Assembly (NCBI RefSeq): GCF_047495875.1
Contig: NC_092462.1
Span: forward strand, 26,738,523 to 26,802,522
Source of the DNA: Pithys albifrons albifrons
Taxonomy: Eukaryota > Chordata > Aves > Passeriformes > Thamnophilidae
DNA: 64,000 bases
Direction: 5' to 3'
Shown here: positions 51,031 to 63,599 of the stretch, in pieces
Layout of the letters: each line of letters begins with the position of its first letter
Position numbering within the stretch: position 1 is the stretch's first letter
Program-made: the position numbers and the translations under genes
The notes under the pieces: model-generated
What the model was told of the DNA's origin: nothing
The model's input: only the letters and a program-made list of their open reading frames with translations
Database searches by the model: none

Positions 51031-53141
51031 CTGGTTGAATGAGATGAAATGGTATGACAAACATTAACAACACCGTCATGACATATGACATAAACATGCA
51101 GAGTACATTAACAGTAAATTATAATTTGCATATTGCCTTTTTTTTTAATGTGAGGATATTTCAAACCAATAAATATGACAACTACTACACAGTGAATAAA
51201 TGAGGCTTTGGCAATGGAAAGTGTATGTTTTAACTTAAATAAACCCTCTAATTAAAAGGCTACTGGTGACTTCTGATGTTCACTCAAATTCCAGTTTTTA
51301 TGAAGAGAATTATCCATGTAGACTGAAGGGCAGGTTTAGTGCTTAGGTAGGGAAATATTAGCTTCTGCTAGAACATAGGTGCCAAAGAAGAAATTGGAGA
51401 TTGCTTAAGAAGATCATTAAAAAAATTTGAAATCCCCAGACTTTGACTACTATTACATTTGACACTCAGTAGTAATGTACAAGGAAAATAAAAAGAGCAC
51501 TGCAAGAGACTTTGAAATAAAACATGCTCGTAATTCAGTACAGAGTTATGTGGGATTACAAATATTTTATATTTTAAATGAAAACTACTACCACAGTTGT
51601 CCAAGTGAAAACAATTACTAAGTTCACAATAGTTTCCCCTAGCCAGTGCCTATGTAAATATAAAAGTGAATTAAGAAGAGATACTACATTTTAATGCCTT
51701 GAAACAACCTAAATCCTTACTGCCTGTCAGCAAGATGAAATCTTCCAAGTTTTGAGTATGAAACTTCAATTTAAAGTCAGACACTTCTAAAGTTACTAAG
51801 TTTTGGAAGCTATTTCAGGTTTGTGTTAATATTGCCACATGCAAGACTTTGTTGTGGGTTTTTTCCTTGTCCTTTTTCTGTTTTGGTTTATTTTTTTTTC
51901 AAATGTACCTATACTGAAACCATGGTGAGCTGAAGTTAAAGACATTCACAATGAGGCACACAGTGAAGTCTTGCCATATTGCCTTGCTACAAATAGCTCA
52001 CATCATGATTTAAGTTTGTTCTTTGTGTTTCACAGGATGACTGCAAAATAAATTGGGGAAACCAGTGTTTCTTTCAAATAAACAGCATCTTTATGCATTA
52101 AGCCTGGCTTTTCATTGATGGCTTGTTAAATGCATTGGTCACTATAAATTGCTGAGTACATGGTCAAAATCTTACAAGGGTAAGTAATATCACTGCTTAG
52201 TATATTGTATATACAGTTTACAGTGAAACCATTAGGTCACAGCAGGAATTCAACAGATTAATTCCCAATTCTTAAACATCCATGTAGCATAAAATAGACA
52301 GATAATATGGTCCTGAAATTGTTGTGGAAATACTACATATATTAACAAAGAAAACAGAAGTCTGCAAAAGAAGTCTGTAAAAGAAATCCTGATTCAATGG
52401 TCACACTCTTACACTGTATGATGCACATGGATGGCATGACAAATACAAATGTTTGAGATGTATATGAGATATATCTGCTTAGTCCTGTCCTTAAAGTTGG
52501 AATTTTGACCCACTCTGGGAATATACACCAAATCAAACTAAAAACCAAGCAAAAACCAAAACAACAGGAAAACTCCAGAAGAGAGCACCAGTTCTCTTGC
52601 AAGAAGGACTAGTACAAGATTCAACCAACTTAATACACTGAACAGTACTATTTAATGGTAATTTTACACATACACTTAGTGGCTTCAGTAGCAATTACAA
52701 TGAAATGAGCTGGACAGCCTGTATATCTCCAACAACAGGGAGCTTGTACCTCAAGACTTTGTGATAAATGCAGAGGAAGTTACTGCACAGCACAAGTGGG
52801 CTGTCCAGTCTGAACTTAGGATACTCACATATTTTTATACTGCAGTAAAAGTACCTGTTATCAAGTCATAAGCAAAAGGAACATAACATACTTACATGGA
52901 ATTGTGATCCAAATGGCTATCTGCAGTGCTGAATATAAAGCTTTATGTTTTAGAGACTTTTTTTCTTAAGGAACTTTCTGATTAAATTATTCAGCTCCAA
53001 GATAGTATATTGTAAAAATACCAGAATTCCCTCTTGATTATGCATGATCATATATCATCATATATGACGGTGATAACTCAACAGGGTCTAAGAGATTTCT
53101 CCCTGTTTCTGGAAGAACCAACAATGTGTCACCGTACTTAC
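51031..53141 (-). other. COL25A1: COL25A1 intron (2.1 kb)
   Basis: Intron between the 8-nt microexon and the GLPGRNGYP exon. It is AT-rich, with no mobile element or coding signal recognised. Confidence 0.8.
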
Positions 53142-53149
53142 AGGAGGTC
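53142..53149 (-). CDS. COL25A1: COL25A1 8-nt microexon
   Basis: Eight bases, GACCTCCT on the minus strand. The acceptor is a long C/T-rich tract ending CAG (AG at 53150-53151) and the donor is GTAAGT (53136-53141). Joined to the single G left by the 45-nt exon it completes Gly-Pro-Pro. The human protein, as I recall it, has exactly GPP at this point (ESGPPGQPG). The exon converts split-Gly phase to whole-codon phase: every later exon in the window starts with an intact Gly codon. If it were skipped, the Gly-X-Y frame would be lost. Evidence is the two splice signals, the phase fit and the protein match. It is far too short for ORF or homology tools, so it may be missing from automatic gene models. 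Confidence 0.87.
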
Positions 53150-55246
53150 CTGTGGGGTGGGGGAGAGGGAAAGAGGGTAAAAACAAAAAAAAGAGAAAAA
53201 AGAACATGTAAGCTTACGAAGTCACTAAAGAAAAACACATATGTACGAAGTCAAGCACAAGGTCTCAGGATTGTCAGTGAGCAGCACTGCTAATACAGTG
53301 TACACATTTTCCCATTCAAGTAATCTTTAGCTTTGGCTGTGCTCTGAAACTTGTAAATGTGACTACTTCTTAAATGCATGCTCTTACCTTACCAATTCTT
53401 CAACCACAGTCATGCAATCTTATGAAAATTGCTTCTCCATCCACTTCCATGCAATTTCATGCCAGTCCAAAAATACCAGTTACAGACTACAATTCATTTT
53501 GTCAGACTCCACATAAAGCATACTTAACTACATCACCAGTTTCAGTCAACGCCATAGTTGGCATTTGATCACTTGGCTGCAAAATTGCACAAAGTACCCT
53601 TGGCATTTAACCTGGGCATCTCATCAAGACATACGTGTACCAGCATCTTCCAGCCTTCCAACGTTGCCTGTGAGGGGAGATTTCAGTGGCCACCTGACAG
53701 TGCTGAACTTTGTTTTCATCACCTTCCTCTCTCAAGGCACACATATAAAATGGTCCCCACTAAAATGCCACACTTCGTGAAGTGATATTTGCACATTTTT
53801 TCAATTATTTAGACCTCAAAGACTTTCGTATAGCAGTTCTTGAAAACATTATCAAAGGGCCACAAATCAAATCTCCTATTTCAGTCTTATTAAGTTGAGC
53901 AGCTGCAGCTCCCAAATCAATGGCATTTCATTAGGCTTTTATGCCTCTCTCTAATTTCTGAATAAAGTGAAGTGCAAAAGCAGTATAAAACAGCAGCAGC
54001 TGTACTTTTAGATCACTTTTAATATTGACAGCCTTTTGGTTTTAACAATGCAATTTTTATTGTCCAGCAACTAAGGTCATTTCTTTCCTGGCAAACATTC
54101 CTAAACAGCATTTTAAAGTGCAGGTCTGTTTTTAAACAAGAGAGATCAATTTCCTTTATTAATAGTTTAATATGTGTTTATTTGAGATATAAAATGAATC
54201 AACAAGCATCCCACAAAGTAATTGCCAGGATCACTTGTAACTCAATCCTCAACCACAGAATTTCCTTCTGCATCATAGCTTCTTTCTTTGAAGTAAATAC
54301 TAAGCCAAGCCTAAATGGAAACACCAAGGTGACTTGTATCAACCTTTGGCAGGGCTTGGCTTCACTTTTGTGATTCAGGGAAATACAGAAATAGTTTTTA
54401 GGAGCCAGATAAATTATCATATACATAGATAAGAAAGGCTACAGATGATTTACAAAGATCAAGTTGATTGGAAGATTTTCCTAGCTGGCAGATTAGACAA
54501 GAGAGAAAAGAAATGCTCATTTTCTACTGCATCACCTCCAGAACATTCACCTTGATGAAAAATTCAAATCCGCAAGGTAAACAACAGTTCCAATTCCTGT
54601 GGATGTCAGCAGGAAGAGGAGCTTAACCTCTCACAACTTTGTATCAAATGAAATTTCAAGCTACACACCACACTACCTGCAGGATTCTATCAACAGCAAC
54701 CTCCTTGGTACAGGGTAACAAACCAATAAATGTTTTTTCTTGCTTCTCTTAGAACTTCACTGCTACTCATTTCTGGTGAACAACTTGTCTCATACCATCT
54801 ACTTATCACATGATTTCCCTGAGTACATTCTTGAAATAAGGGATTTTGTTTCATTCTTTATTTATTTTTAAAATTGTTCACCTCAAACCAAGGCAGTTTG
54901 ATGTCATACTGCCATAGTGTACTCCACCTACAGACTTACATGGAGTTATTCTAACTCGTGCAAGCGTGAGAGACACTCAAATGGTTAGACAATTACAAAT
55001 GTCTTACCAAAGGTACCATATCAAGGATTATGACATGTGCCTACAAATTAATGATGCCCAAGACCAGAAAAGTATCTGGAAGGCCAGATATATGCCAAGG
55101 GTCACAATTTCTTTACCAGAGAAGTTTCAGAATTCTCTTTCAGAGCACACATGCAATACAACTAAAAATGAAGGCATGCTGTGTATGCATCCTCACAAAA
55201 ACACAGACAGCACATAACCACAGATCTTATGACACTGAAAACTTAC
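53150..55246 (-). other. COL25A1: COL25A1 intron (2.1 kb)
   Basis: Intron between the 45-nt exon and the 8-nt microexon. Its 3' end (minus strand) is an unusually strong C/T tract before CAG, which fits the need to define a very small exon. Otherwise I see nothing in it. Confidence 0.82.
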
Positions 55247-55291
55247 CTGTCTCTCCTCTTCTTCCCCGCTTACCTCTTTTCCCTGGAGGAC
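55247..55291 (-). CDS. COL25A1: COL25A1 exon (45 nt), start of first collagenous domain
   Basis: Read on the minus strand this exon encodes GPPGKRGKRGRRGETG; its first and last glycine codons are split, so it starts with two bases and ends with one base of a Gly codon. The acceptor is a pyrimidine run ending in AG (55292-55293) and the donor is GTAAGT (55241-55246). From memory, human collagen XXV has GPPGKRGKRGRRGESG right after its cysteine-containing stalk, so this is the first exon of COL1. Collagen XXV is a type II transmembrane collagen, also known as CLAC-P, the precursor of an amyloid-plaque component, and it acts in motor-axon innervation of muscle. The five-Lys/Arg cluster could bind acidic partners such as heparan sulfate; that is inference. 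The preceding exon (furin site and stalk) was not found up to 64000. Confidence 0.95.
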
Positions 55292-56668
55292 CTAAAAAGA
55301 AGATGGTGGATTGTAACTTTTTTCTTGAAATTACATGTAGAGTATAATTTTTTTTGGATATAAGGCCGTTAGAGTTATGTATTACACGAATTTCAGAGAC
55401 TTTGGCTGAGCAGGGGTAAAAGATAAGCCAAATAAGACAGAGGAAGTTGGAGATAAATTTGACAGCTATGTTACCTATTATAGGCACTCTGAAAAAAGGC
55501 AGGGAGAAACTTTAGAGGTCGTCCAGTTCACCCCTCCTTCTCAAGGAAAAAGTTAACCACATCTAAATTATTACTGCAACTTCCACTGGCATTGTTTTCC
55601 CTCCCCAGTATTTCACTGTTCTGACAAGTGGAACATTTTTCTTTATGTCCAACTTGCCTCTCAATTCATGTGCTTTCCACCATGAACCACAGAGAAGAAA
55701 TTGTCCCTTTTCTCAAAAAAGTCTTTGTATTCCTCAGAATTGCTGCACCACTCCTTCAATCATCTTAAATCAAATACACCATGGGACATTAAGTTTTATT
55801 CAAGTCCAAAGATTAGTATTTATTTATTTATAAGAGCAAATCCCCTAGAAGATGCTTTCAGCCTCTATCTGAAAACATGCAAGAGATGAGGAAAGCATCA
55901 TCTGACTTGCAACATTCAACAACAGGGTACGTGTTGTCAGACACAGTCTAAGGTGCTCTGCCTCCAGATCAAATTTGTCAGCCATAACACAATGGCCTAG
56001 TCACTGTATGCTTTTTGCTAAGAAATCTTTACTTCTCCTTGTCCTTTCTCCACAAATATTTACACACTATAACCAGCATCTGCTGCCAGTTCTGAAGAAA
56101 AGTAAAAATCCTTTTTGTCCCTCATTTCTGCCTTCAATATCCTTTTCTAAAAACTGCAGACATCAGATGTCAGACTGCAGATGTTTGCCACCTCTTCTTG
56201 GTGACCTTGATGTGCTGCTCCTGAAAATGCAAGAAAGTACATGTGCACTTCTGCCTGTATAGCTTGGAGGAGACACAGCAGCTGAGGGGATGACACAGAG
56301 CACTGAAACGCAGCTGCTCTGAAAAGAGAACCACAGGTGGGACTCTCAGAGCTGCTGAGGAGAACCAAGCACACGAGTGGAATTTCCAAAAGCAGCAATG
56401 TACCTCTGCTGTGGCTGTACCTCAATGTTTGTAATAGATATTAGATGCACAGGTGGTTTTGTGCTAATAGTTAAGCAACTGTCTGCTACTTTAAACTTTA
56501 CAAATCATCTGAACTATTGTTCCATACCTTTTAGATAGCTTTGCACTATGTATTTGCAGCAACCTGGCTTAAAAGACTAGGATGCTGAAAGGCAACCTAA
56601 GTGATACGATTTCAATATATATGTGAAACAGCATTAGTTTTCCAGGGAAATAAAATATTATTGATTTA

Positions 56669-56866
56669 AAAATAAAGGAAGAAGAAGAGAGGGAAGAAAA
56701 AAAAGGAGGAAAAAGAGAAAAAAAAAGATGAGAAAAGAGAAAAAAGGAAAAAAAAAGACAAAAGGAAAGAGAAGGCAAATGAAAAAAAGGACAAACAAAG
56801 AAGAAAAAGGAAAAATAAAAAAGGAAAAAATAAGAAAAACAAAAAGAAAAAAGAAAAGCAGCTCTT
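56669..56866 (+). repeat. Purine-rich low-complexity stretch
   Basis: About 200 bases of A runs mixed with G on the plus strand, with a few T and C interruptions. It is a pyrimidine-rich run in the COL25A1 pre-mRNA. Two overlapping low-complexity ORFs here are composition artefacts. Confidence 0.9.
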
Positions 56867-57079
56867 GTCTTGAAGGTAGAGTGGTTTATTCCTATCAGAC
56901 CATTACAAATCTCACTAAAATCCTTCTGTTTTCTTCCTGTAGTGCCATGATGCAACACAAGTTTAAGACAACAATATTATACAAAGCAAAAATGGCATAG
57001 GTTATTCATAATCAAAACCATACTTAGCAAGACAATAATATTTTGGTATTATGAAAAATAGTGAAGGTGTCACTTCAGT

Positions 57080-57319
57080 ATGGGGAGAACCTTGCAACTT
57101 CCTCGTGAAACTCTCCAGCCTCTGCAAGAGGTATCTGTGGAAGCTGTTTTCCCCCCACAACTAACACTGCAAGTTTATAGAGTCCCTCGGCATGTGCACA
57201 GCCCTGCAGGGGCAAGTCGTCTAGTGGAGATTTCCCAAGCTGTCCTCAAGGTTACACACATAGCTGTGCAGCAATTTGGGCTCATACACATGGATGTGCA
57301 GGAGAAACTTAAAAGGTAA
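57080..57319 (+). other. Unexplained 79-codon ORF in a GC-richer island
   Basis: The ORF runs from ATG 57080 to the stop at 57317-57319 and reads MGRTLQLPRETLQPL... to ...VQEKLKR. It is not low complexity and is GC-richer than its flanks. An acceptor-like CTTCAG lies just upstream and AAAAG/GTAATG just before the stop. I recognise no family. It could be a chance ORF, a degenerate repeat or an exon of an antisense transcript. It is too short to decide. Confidence 0.2.
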
Positions 57320-60300
57320 TGCCATGTCATTCAGCATACAGCAATAATATACTGCTAAACAGGGTGGTAATATTTTATTTTACTAAGCTTTCACTGTGCT
57401 ATAGGTGTGCACATGCACACACACAAACAAGTCCACTACCGAGTTTCCTTTTGAGAAAAAACAGAACTTTGAAACTAAAAACTTCGGCTATAGACTGGCC
57501 AAAGGCATTGAAGTCACTAACAGAAAACTCTTAAGGCCACCTCAAGCTATGAATTTTAGGAACACATGGAATTTGTCCAGCAAACCAGACTTCCATAGAG
57601 CACTAAGTTTCCAGTTTAGCAGCAGTGTACAGTGATGGCAAGTTCAGCTCTCTCCTCTGACATCAAGTGCTGAACCCTTCTAAGCCATTATTCTAAGAAT
57701 ATTAGATTTAAATATAAGTGTGAATCATCAGAAAAAATTATTGTAATTACTATCTTTCCAAAGTAACCACACCACTGACGTCAGGAAAATTACTCTGGAC
57801 TTAGAGTGTTAATGAAACCACACTACCACCCTTGACCAGCAGACCAGTAGTTTTCAAGGGCCACTGAGTGATGCGTATCACTGCTCCCTCTATTAAAAGC
57901 TGTTTTGATTTCTGCACTATCCAGGTCTCTGTCAAGGTTGTGGCATTTGAAAAATTCATAAAAATTGTGAGATGAGAGATGGATCTTACTGACTTCTACA
58001 AGGTTTTGGTGACCATTTGAGGAAACAGTTTCTCTATATTTATCTATGTATTTTCTTTTTACCAATACAAACCAATTCATTTTAAACAGTTAATCACAGA
58101 TGGTTTCAATTCACAGAAACACTAATGCTGACATTTATGGTCATCACTAGATGACCTACTACTTCAGAAAGTACAGGAGCTTTCATGTTTCCCTGAACAG
58201 ACTGCTTTCTCTAAATCTTAACGGCTAACATCGTCTGTTGCTCCAAGTGTTTCAAGTTATCAAAACCCTGGGTATTTTTCTATAAATATTAATTTTCCAT
58301 CTGTCTGTAATTTTTCAACTTTGCACTAATTGGAGGATTTGGTGGAGACTCATGGTGGTAGAAGGAGCAGTGAATAAAGTTATACCACGGACAATGTCAG
58401 CTTACATTAAGTCCACAGATTTTTACAGCTTGCACAAAACACTCAGCATATGACACAACTACTCTGAACTTTCTTGCCTGGGGTAAAAAAAAGAGTCTCT
58501 TTTTAATAGTATCAGAAACATCCATGACAAATTGAATCTAATCCAGAGTATATTAAAAGTATTTTGTTTGAATAATTTTCATATTAAAAATATAAAACTT
58601 AGAGAGAAAACTGAAGTTTGAATCTCAATGTAGGGAACTGGGTTAATAAAGACTAAGGATACTGAGTAAGAAGCAAAAGCTAGTTTATAGTAGACAACTT
58701 TGCCAACACACTCTTTTCCTAAGATCACTACATTCACCTACAGGTAGGGAGTGAGAGCAAAATGACAGGTGAGCTGGTTTTAACTTTCAACTTTGTTTAG
58801 TTTCAAAATGTTTGAAATCCCTTGCTTCTTCCAAAACCATTTATGAATTTAAGTTTTATCACCAGAAAGTTTAGAAAGGACTTTTTTTCATTCAAGTGTT
58901 TAAAAAATTAATGCCACTGCTATTCTGTATCTATGAAGGGAATTTTGGAATTGAAAAAAAATCAAAAGTCAATTGAAACTAAAAGTAAATTATATATCTG
59001 AATTTATCTTCTCAAGCACAAAACGAGAGCTGCTCAAAAAGTTTTGCCTTTCTTACCTACCATAAGAGACTGGCAAACTATCCACAAGAGACTGGCAAGC
59101 TTCACAAATAAACAGAAAAAAATCCTCCCACTCCATGCAAAATGGACAAATCCACCTGTATTCTGTATTCACCTGTATTCACCCTGTTCTTTGTATTGAT
59201 ATATTTACAGCAAACAAATTCTACATTTCAAAGCAGTGCACTGAAAAAAAATTCAAAAAACCTTTGGGTGGATGAGACCTATAGTCCTTCTATGAGACGC
59301 TTTGCCATTTGGGCATCAGCTTATCTAGAAAGTCAACTTTGTTCTAATTTTGGAAAGAATTACAGTGGTATTATCAAGTGAAAGGAAAAACATTCACCCA
59401 TCTTAGGTTATACCAAACTCCAAAAGCTATTCACCACCACTGCAACGAAGAGCTCCGACAGCACATGGACCAACCTAAGAATAACAGAGGAGTTCACAAT
59501 CATGTTCTGTGCTTTACTGATGCCCAGGACATTGCTCACATGTTGTTTGACACACACATATAACAACTGTTAAAGGTAATGAGCATTCTATGTGTTCAAG
59601 AAGAACAATCAAGAAGAAAAATACTTTCCTGGCTATTTTGAAAGACATCTATTTCACAGAAAGTTTGCAGCAACACAAGATTTCACCTGTCAAGTCAGAA
59701 AAATGAACTGACCCAATTACATTCTCAGAGTAAATCCTGAGCAACTGTATGAAGTAGAATTCCTTCAGTATCATCAGGCATAAAGCTGCCAACCTTGCTG
59801 AAATAATGTGATTAAAATATCTGGAAGTCAGCTGAACTATACCACCCAGGCCTCTCAAACTGTTCTTTCTGATTCAACTCTAACACTGGTAAAATAACTT
59901 CTATTGGTTGCATTTCAAGCTCCATCACTCCAAGCTGTCAATGGATCCAACTCTCTCCTTTCCACTTCCAGAATACAATCCAGCTGTCACAATTTTATCC
60001 CGTTTTGCATTTCTCCCTGTCAACGAAACTCAAAAAGGACTTGCAGTACAGCTCTGAATAGAGCCAACCCCTCACTGCTCACAGGGAGAGGGACACTTCC
60101 CCAGCAAAGTGACACCTCTCTGCATTACAGTTGTAGGAGCATTAAGTGACAATGCAGGCCAGCACTGCAGGTAGACAGCAGACCAGAGTGGCAGCCTCTG
60201 AGCCTAACACCTCCTCCTGTGAAAAAGGCATGTCACAAGCAGAGCAACTTGTGACTCCATTTAATGCTGCATGACTAAGTGCCCTAACCTGCTAGCCTCC

Positions 60301-61040
60301 TCCTGCCAGGATGGTCACCAGCTCCAGCAAACAGCACTGAAACATCCCAGTGGGCTGAGCACTCACCCAAAGGATGTCTGTCTGGGCAACATGGGATTCA
60401 AGAGACACATCCATGGTCCCTTCTCTTAGCATTGCCATCAAATCCATCCAAAGCAGGAAAGATCTTCAAAGCCGAGCATGTTCATATGAACACTGCATGA
60501 ATCTATTCAAGGCTAATTCATCAGCCTTCATGGCACTTCTCACTCTTCTCAGTTTAACTTGTGTAACACTTGGACTCTTCTTTTTTCCCACTCTGCATAA
60601 TCATTCTGCCTGGTGTGTCAGGTTCTGCTTTGTACCTCTGTCTGTCTGGGACAGCCTGCCTGAATTTCCTACCTCATAAAACTATCTATCTCATTTCGAT
60701 CCTCAGCTGGATAAATAACATTCATTGTTGCACACACAGTACATCATCTATTTGGCTCACCATGAAACATCATCGCATTGCAGGGCTTGGATACATGTCA
60801 GCGGCTATTACGCAACTTGGCTGAGGAAATGCCAGAATCAGTCTGTCTGATCCCCACAGCAAAGAAACCTGACCTCCCTAAGTCAGATTTTTTGTACGAT
60901 TTCTGTACATGCTAAATATCATCTGACTAGTGATATCTAGCCTAACATCAATTCACTAGTGCCAGGTACTAGTAAGGAAGAATCCATTAGCATCACCTGT
61001 AAAACAGTCAGACACATGTACACACAGATATATATTCACT

Positions 61041-62032
61041 GAACCACAGAAAGACCTGGCTTGGAAGCAACCTTAAAGATCATCAGATGCCAAACACCCC
61101 CATGATGGGCAGGGATGTCACCCACTAGAGCAGCTTGCTTAGAGTCCCATCAAACCTGGCCTTGAAAACTTCAAAGGAAGCAGGATCCACAGCTTCTCTG
61201 GGCAACCTGTTCCACCACCCTCACAGGAAAGAATTTCTTCCTAACATTCAATCTAAATCTCGTCTTTTACTTTAAAACTCTTCTTCCTTGTCCTATTGCT
61301 ATCTGCCTATGTAAAAAGTTTTTCCCTCTCTTTTTTAAAGTCCCCTTTAGGTACTGAAAAGCCATAATGAGGTCTCCACAGAGCTTTGTCTTCTCCATGC
61401 TGAACAGTCCCAACTCTCTCAGTCTGTCATCTCAGAAGAGGTGCCCCAGACCTCTGGTCATCTTGATGGCCCTCCTCTGGACTTGCTTCAACAAGTCCAT
61501 GTCCCTGTGCTAGGGCTCCCAGAGCTGGGTGCTATACTCCAGGTGGTGTCTCATGAGGGCAGAGTAGAGGGGCAGAATCCCCTCCCTTGCCCTGCAGGCC
61601 AAGCTTCTTGTGATGCAGCCCAGAACACAGTTGGCCTTTTGAGCTGCAAGTGCACAGTTGGTTCATGTCCAGCTTTTCATCTACTATAACCCGCAAATCC
61701 TTCTCTGCAGGGCTGCTCTCAGTGAGCTCTTCTCCCAGTCTAGACTCATGTCTGGCATTGCCCTGACCCAGCTGCAGCACCTTGCACTTGCACTTGTTTA
61801 ACCTCATGAGGTTCTTGTGGGCCCACATCTTAAACTTGTCCATGCCCCCTGTATGGCCTCCTGTCTGTTGTGTCAGCTGCACTGCACCGCTCTGCTTCTT
61901 GTCATCTGCAAATTTGCTGAGGGTGCATTCAATCTTTCTGCCTGTGCTATTATTGATGAAGGTATTATAGAGCACCAGTCCCAGGACAGAGCTGCAAGGG
62001 TGAACAGTCATCACCAGCCTCCACCTTGACAC
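61041..62032 (-). mobile_element. CR1 LINE fragment (about 1 kb, minus orientation)
   Basis: The reversed CR1 3' region starts near 61041 with a decayed terminal motif. It runs through 'cctgttccaccaccctcaca', 'gtcttctccatgctgaacag', 'ccagagctgggtgctatact' and 'tcttgtgatgcagcccagaa'. On the minus strand an open stretch (61532-62032) keeps part of the reverse transcriptase, including LYNTFIN, SKFADD and NKCKCKVLQLG. It is a 5'-truncated copy in the same orientation as COL25A1. The CR1 subfamily differs from the 38.6-kb copy in its 3' part as far as I can judge. Confidence 0.95.
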
Positions 62033-62961
62033 AGAAATTTCTCCACAATCTCAAGCTTTTACTGCAATATGACTTCTACAGGAGGAGCCATTCCTGCAGA
62101 GTCTGGCAGAAGCACGTGGCAAGCCTTGAGTTCTCAAGTACTTTCCCAAAAGCAAGTCCTCCTTTCAAGCACTGTCTGCACTCAGGATTTACTTCTATAA
62201 TTTCTCTAAAGACAGTTCACTTTAAATCTGCAAGTTTAACTCTGCTTTGTCCATCCCCCTAATACCACACTGGCTCACACTGAAATCAAGGGCAAAAGTT
62301 TCTTATACAAAACTTAGTATCTTCAACTATAAGGCAGAAGACAAGCCTTGATAATAAATATGTACATAAAATTCAGTCCTTGGCTCTGGGTAACCACTCG
62401 GCCACTGGATCCCTTTCTTGTTTTCCATCTACCATAGAAGTCCAAAGACACTCTTCTTCTTTAACAGTTGCACTAGAGGGTTCACAGTAACCTTGGGGTT
62501 TGACAACTCCCTAAACAATGCATAACTTCCACTTTTCTCTCCCTCCAGCTGCATTCCTCAAAGATAAGTCTTCTGCCACAAACATATTTCACCTGTTTGG
62601 TCCTATTCAGATCCAGGCAAATGTTGCTGGTGCTGTTCCCTGGGGCCAGATGCATGAGTTCTTATGGGATATTCTCCCATTAGGTGCTCTACTGGCTACC
62701 AGTTCCCATCCCAGTCTGAAGACTAGGGTCATTAAACACTACATAGAATTATCAGATACATGTGTCTTCTCTCAATGCCAAAATATAAGGTGGGTTAACT
62801 CCTTTTCACAGATACCTCACATTAACACAGGTAATATGTGTGAGAGCAAGTTTTCTGACTGTAAATCCTCCTCCCACCAGTTTTTTCTCTGTGTTTTTAC
62901 GCTATTTTTGTTTTCATGTTCTATGAGTGACCAGCAAAAGTGGAACCACTGGAATACCTAA

Positions 62962-62966
62962 TAGAG
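62962..62966. repeat. TSD (tagag) left of solo LTR
   Basis: Identical to 63595-63599 and directly abutting the TG start of the LTR. Confidence 0.88.
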
Positions 62967-63594
62967 TGTCCTAGTTCAGCAGGAGGGACCAGCTAACCCT
63001 GTGTGTGGGTGATCAAAGCTGTGTATTCTACCCCCTCTATTCATTCCCCAAGGTCAATGGGCCATTAGCAGCAGCTGCCCAGGGAGTCATTATCACCTTC
63101 ACACCCAGCCTGAGGGGGGCGGAGCTGCTAATGGGCCATCAACAGTTCAACACCCCCTGGCTCCCAGAGTTAATCACCCATTGTGTGAGTCCCCGCCCAG
63201 GGGGAGGGACTGGGTGCTCCCTGAGGGTACCTAAGTGGTGGCTAAGAAGACTTTGGTAACTTCTCGTTGGATCCAGAGGAGCAGCAGGACCTCGACAGCA
63301 GGAGATCACCGCTCTTGCCCAGACCACAGCCCTCGCCTGCACCAACAGGTTTTTCTTTTCCTTTTGCTCTGGACTTGGGGGAACCACAGGGGTCTCAGCA
63401 CAAGGGCAAACAAACCCCCTTGGGTTTGTGCCCCAGGACACTGGGTTATACTGCTGGGGTTTTGTGAGTTGAAAGCAATTTCCCTTGTGTGTCAGTGTTG
63501 TTATTGTAATATTATTATTAAATTTTAGCTCTGATTTATAATCTCTCTCATGGTGAGTTCATTTCCCCTGCTGGTTCACCTTTAAACCAGCACA
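62967..63594 (+). mobile_element. Solo LTR of an endogenous retrovirus (628 bp) with 5-bp TSD
   Basis: Starts TGTCCTAGTTCAGCAGG and ends TTTAAACCAGCACA. It is flanked by TAGAG at 62962-62966 and 63595-63599. The ends give TG...CA termini and a retroviral-size duplication. Internally the U3-like part is GC-rich, with 'gtccccgcccagggggaggg'. An ATTAAA signal lies at 63517-63522. It is not similar to the two ERV-L-like LTRs. I cannot name the family with confidence. No gag, pol or env remains nearby. Small ORFs inside are chance. It is antisense to COL25A1. Confidence 0.88.
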
Positions 63595-63599
63595 TAGAG
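63595..63599. repeat. TSD (tagag) right of solo LTR
   Basis: Identical to 62962-62966 and directly following the terminal CA. Confidence 0.88.

Noticed and set aside
56569..57000. ORFs of 129 and 90 codons in the purine-rich stretch
   Set aside because: Low-complexity Lys/Phe-rich artefacts of A/G runs.
61441..62029. Plus-strand ORFs over the 61-62 kb CR1
   Set aside because: They are antisense to the real RT remnant on the minus strand.
62518..62961. 147-codon plus-strand ORF next to the solo LTR
   Set aside because: No recognisable domain and it stops just before the LTR target duplication. I found no sign it belongs to a retrovirus.
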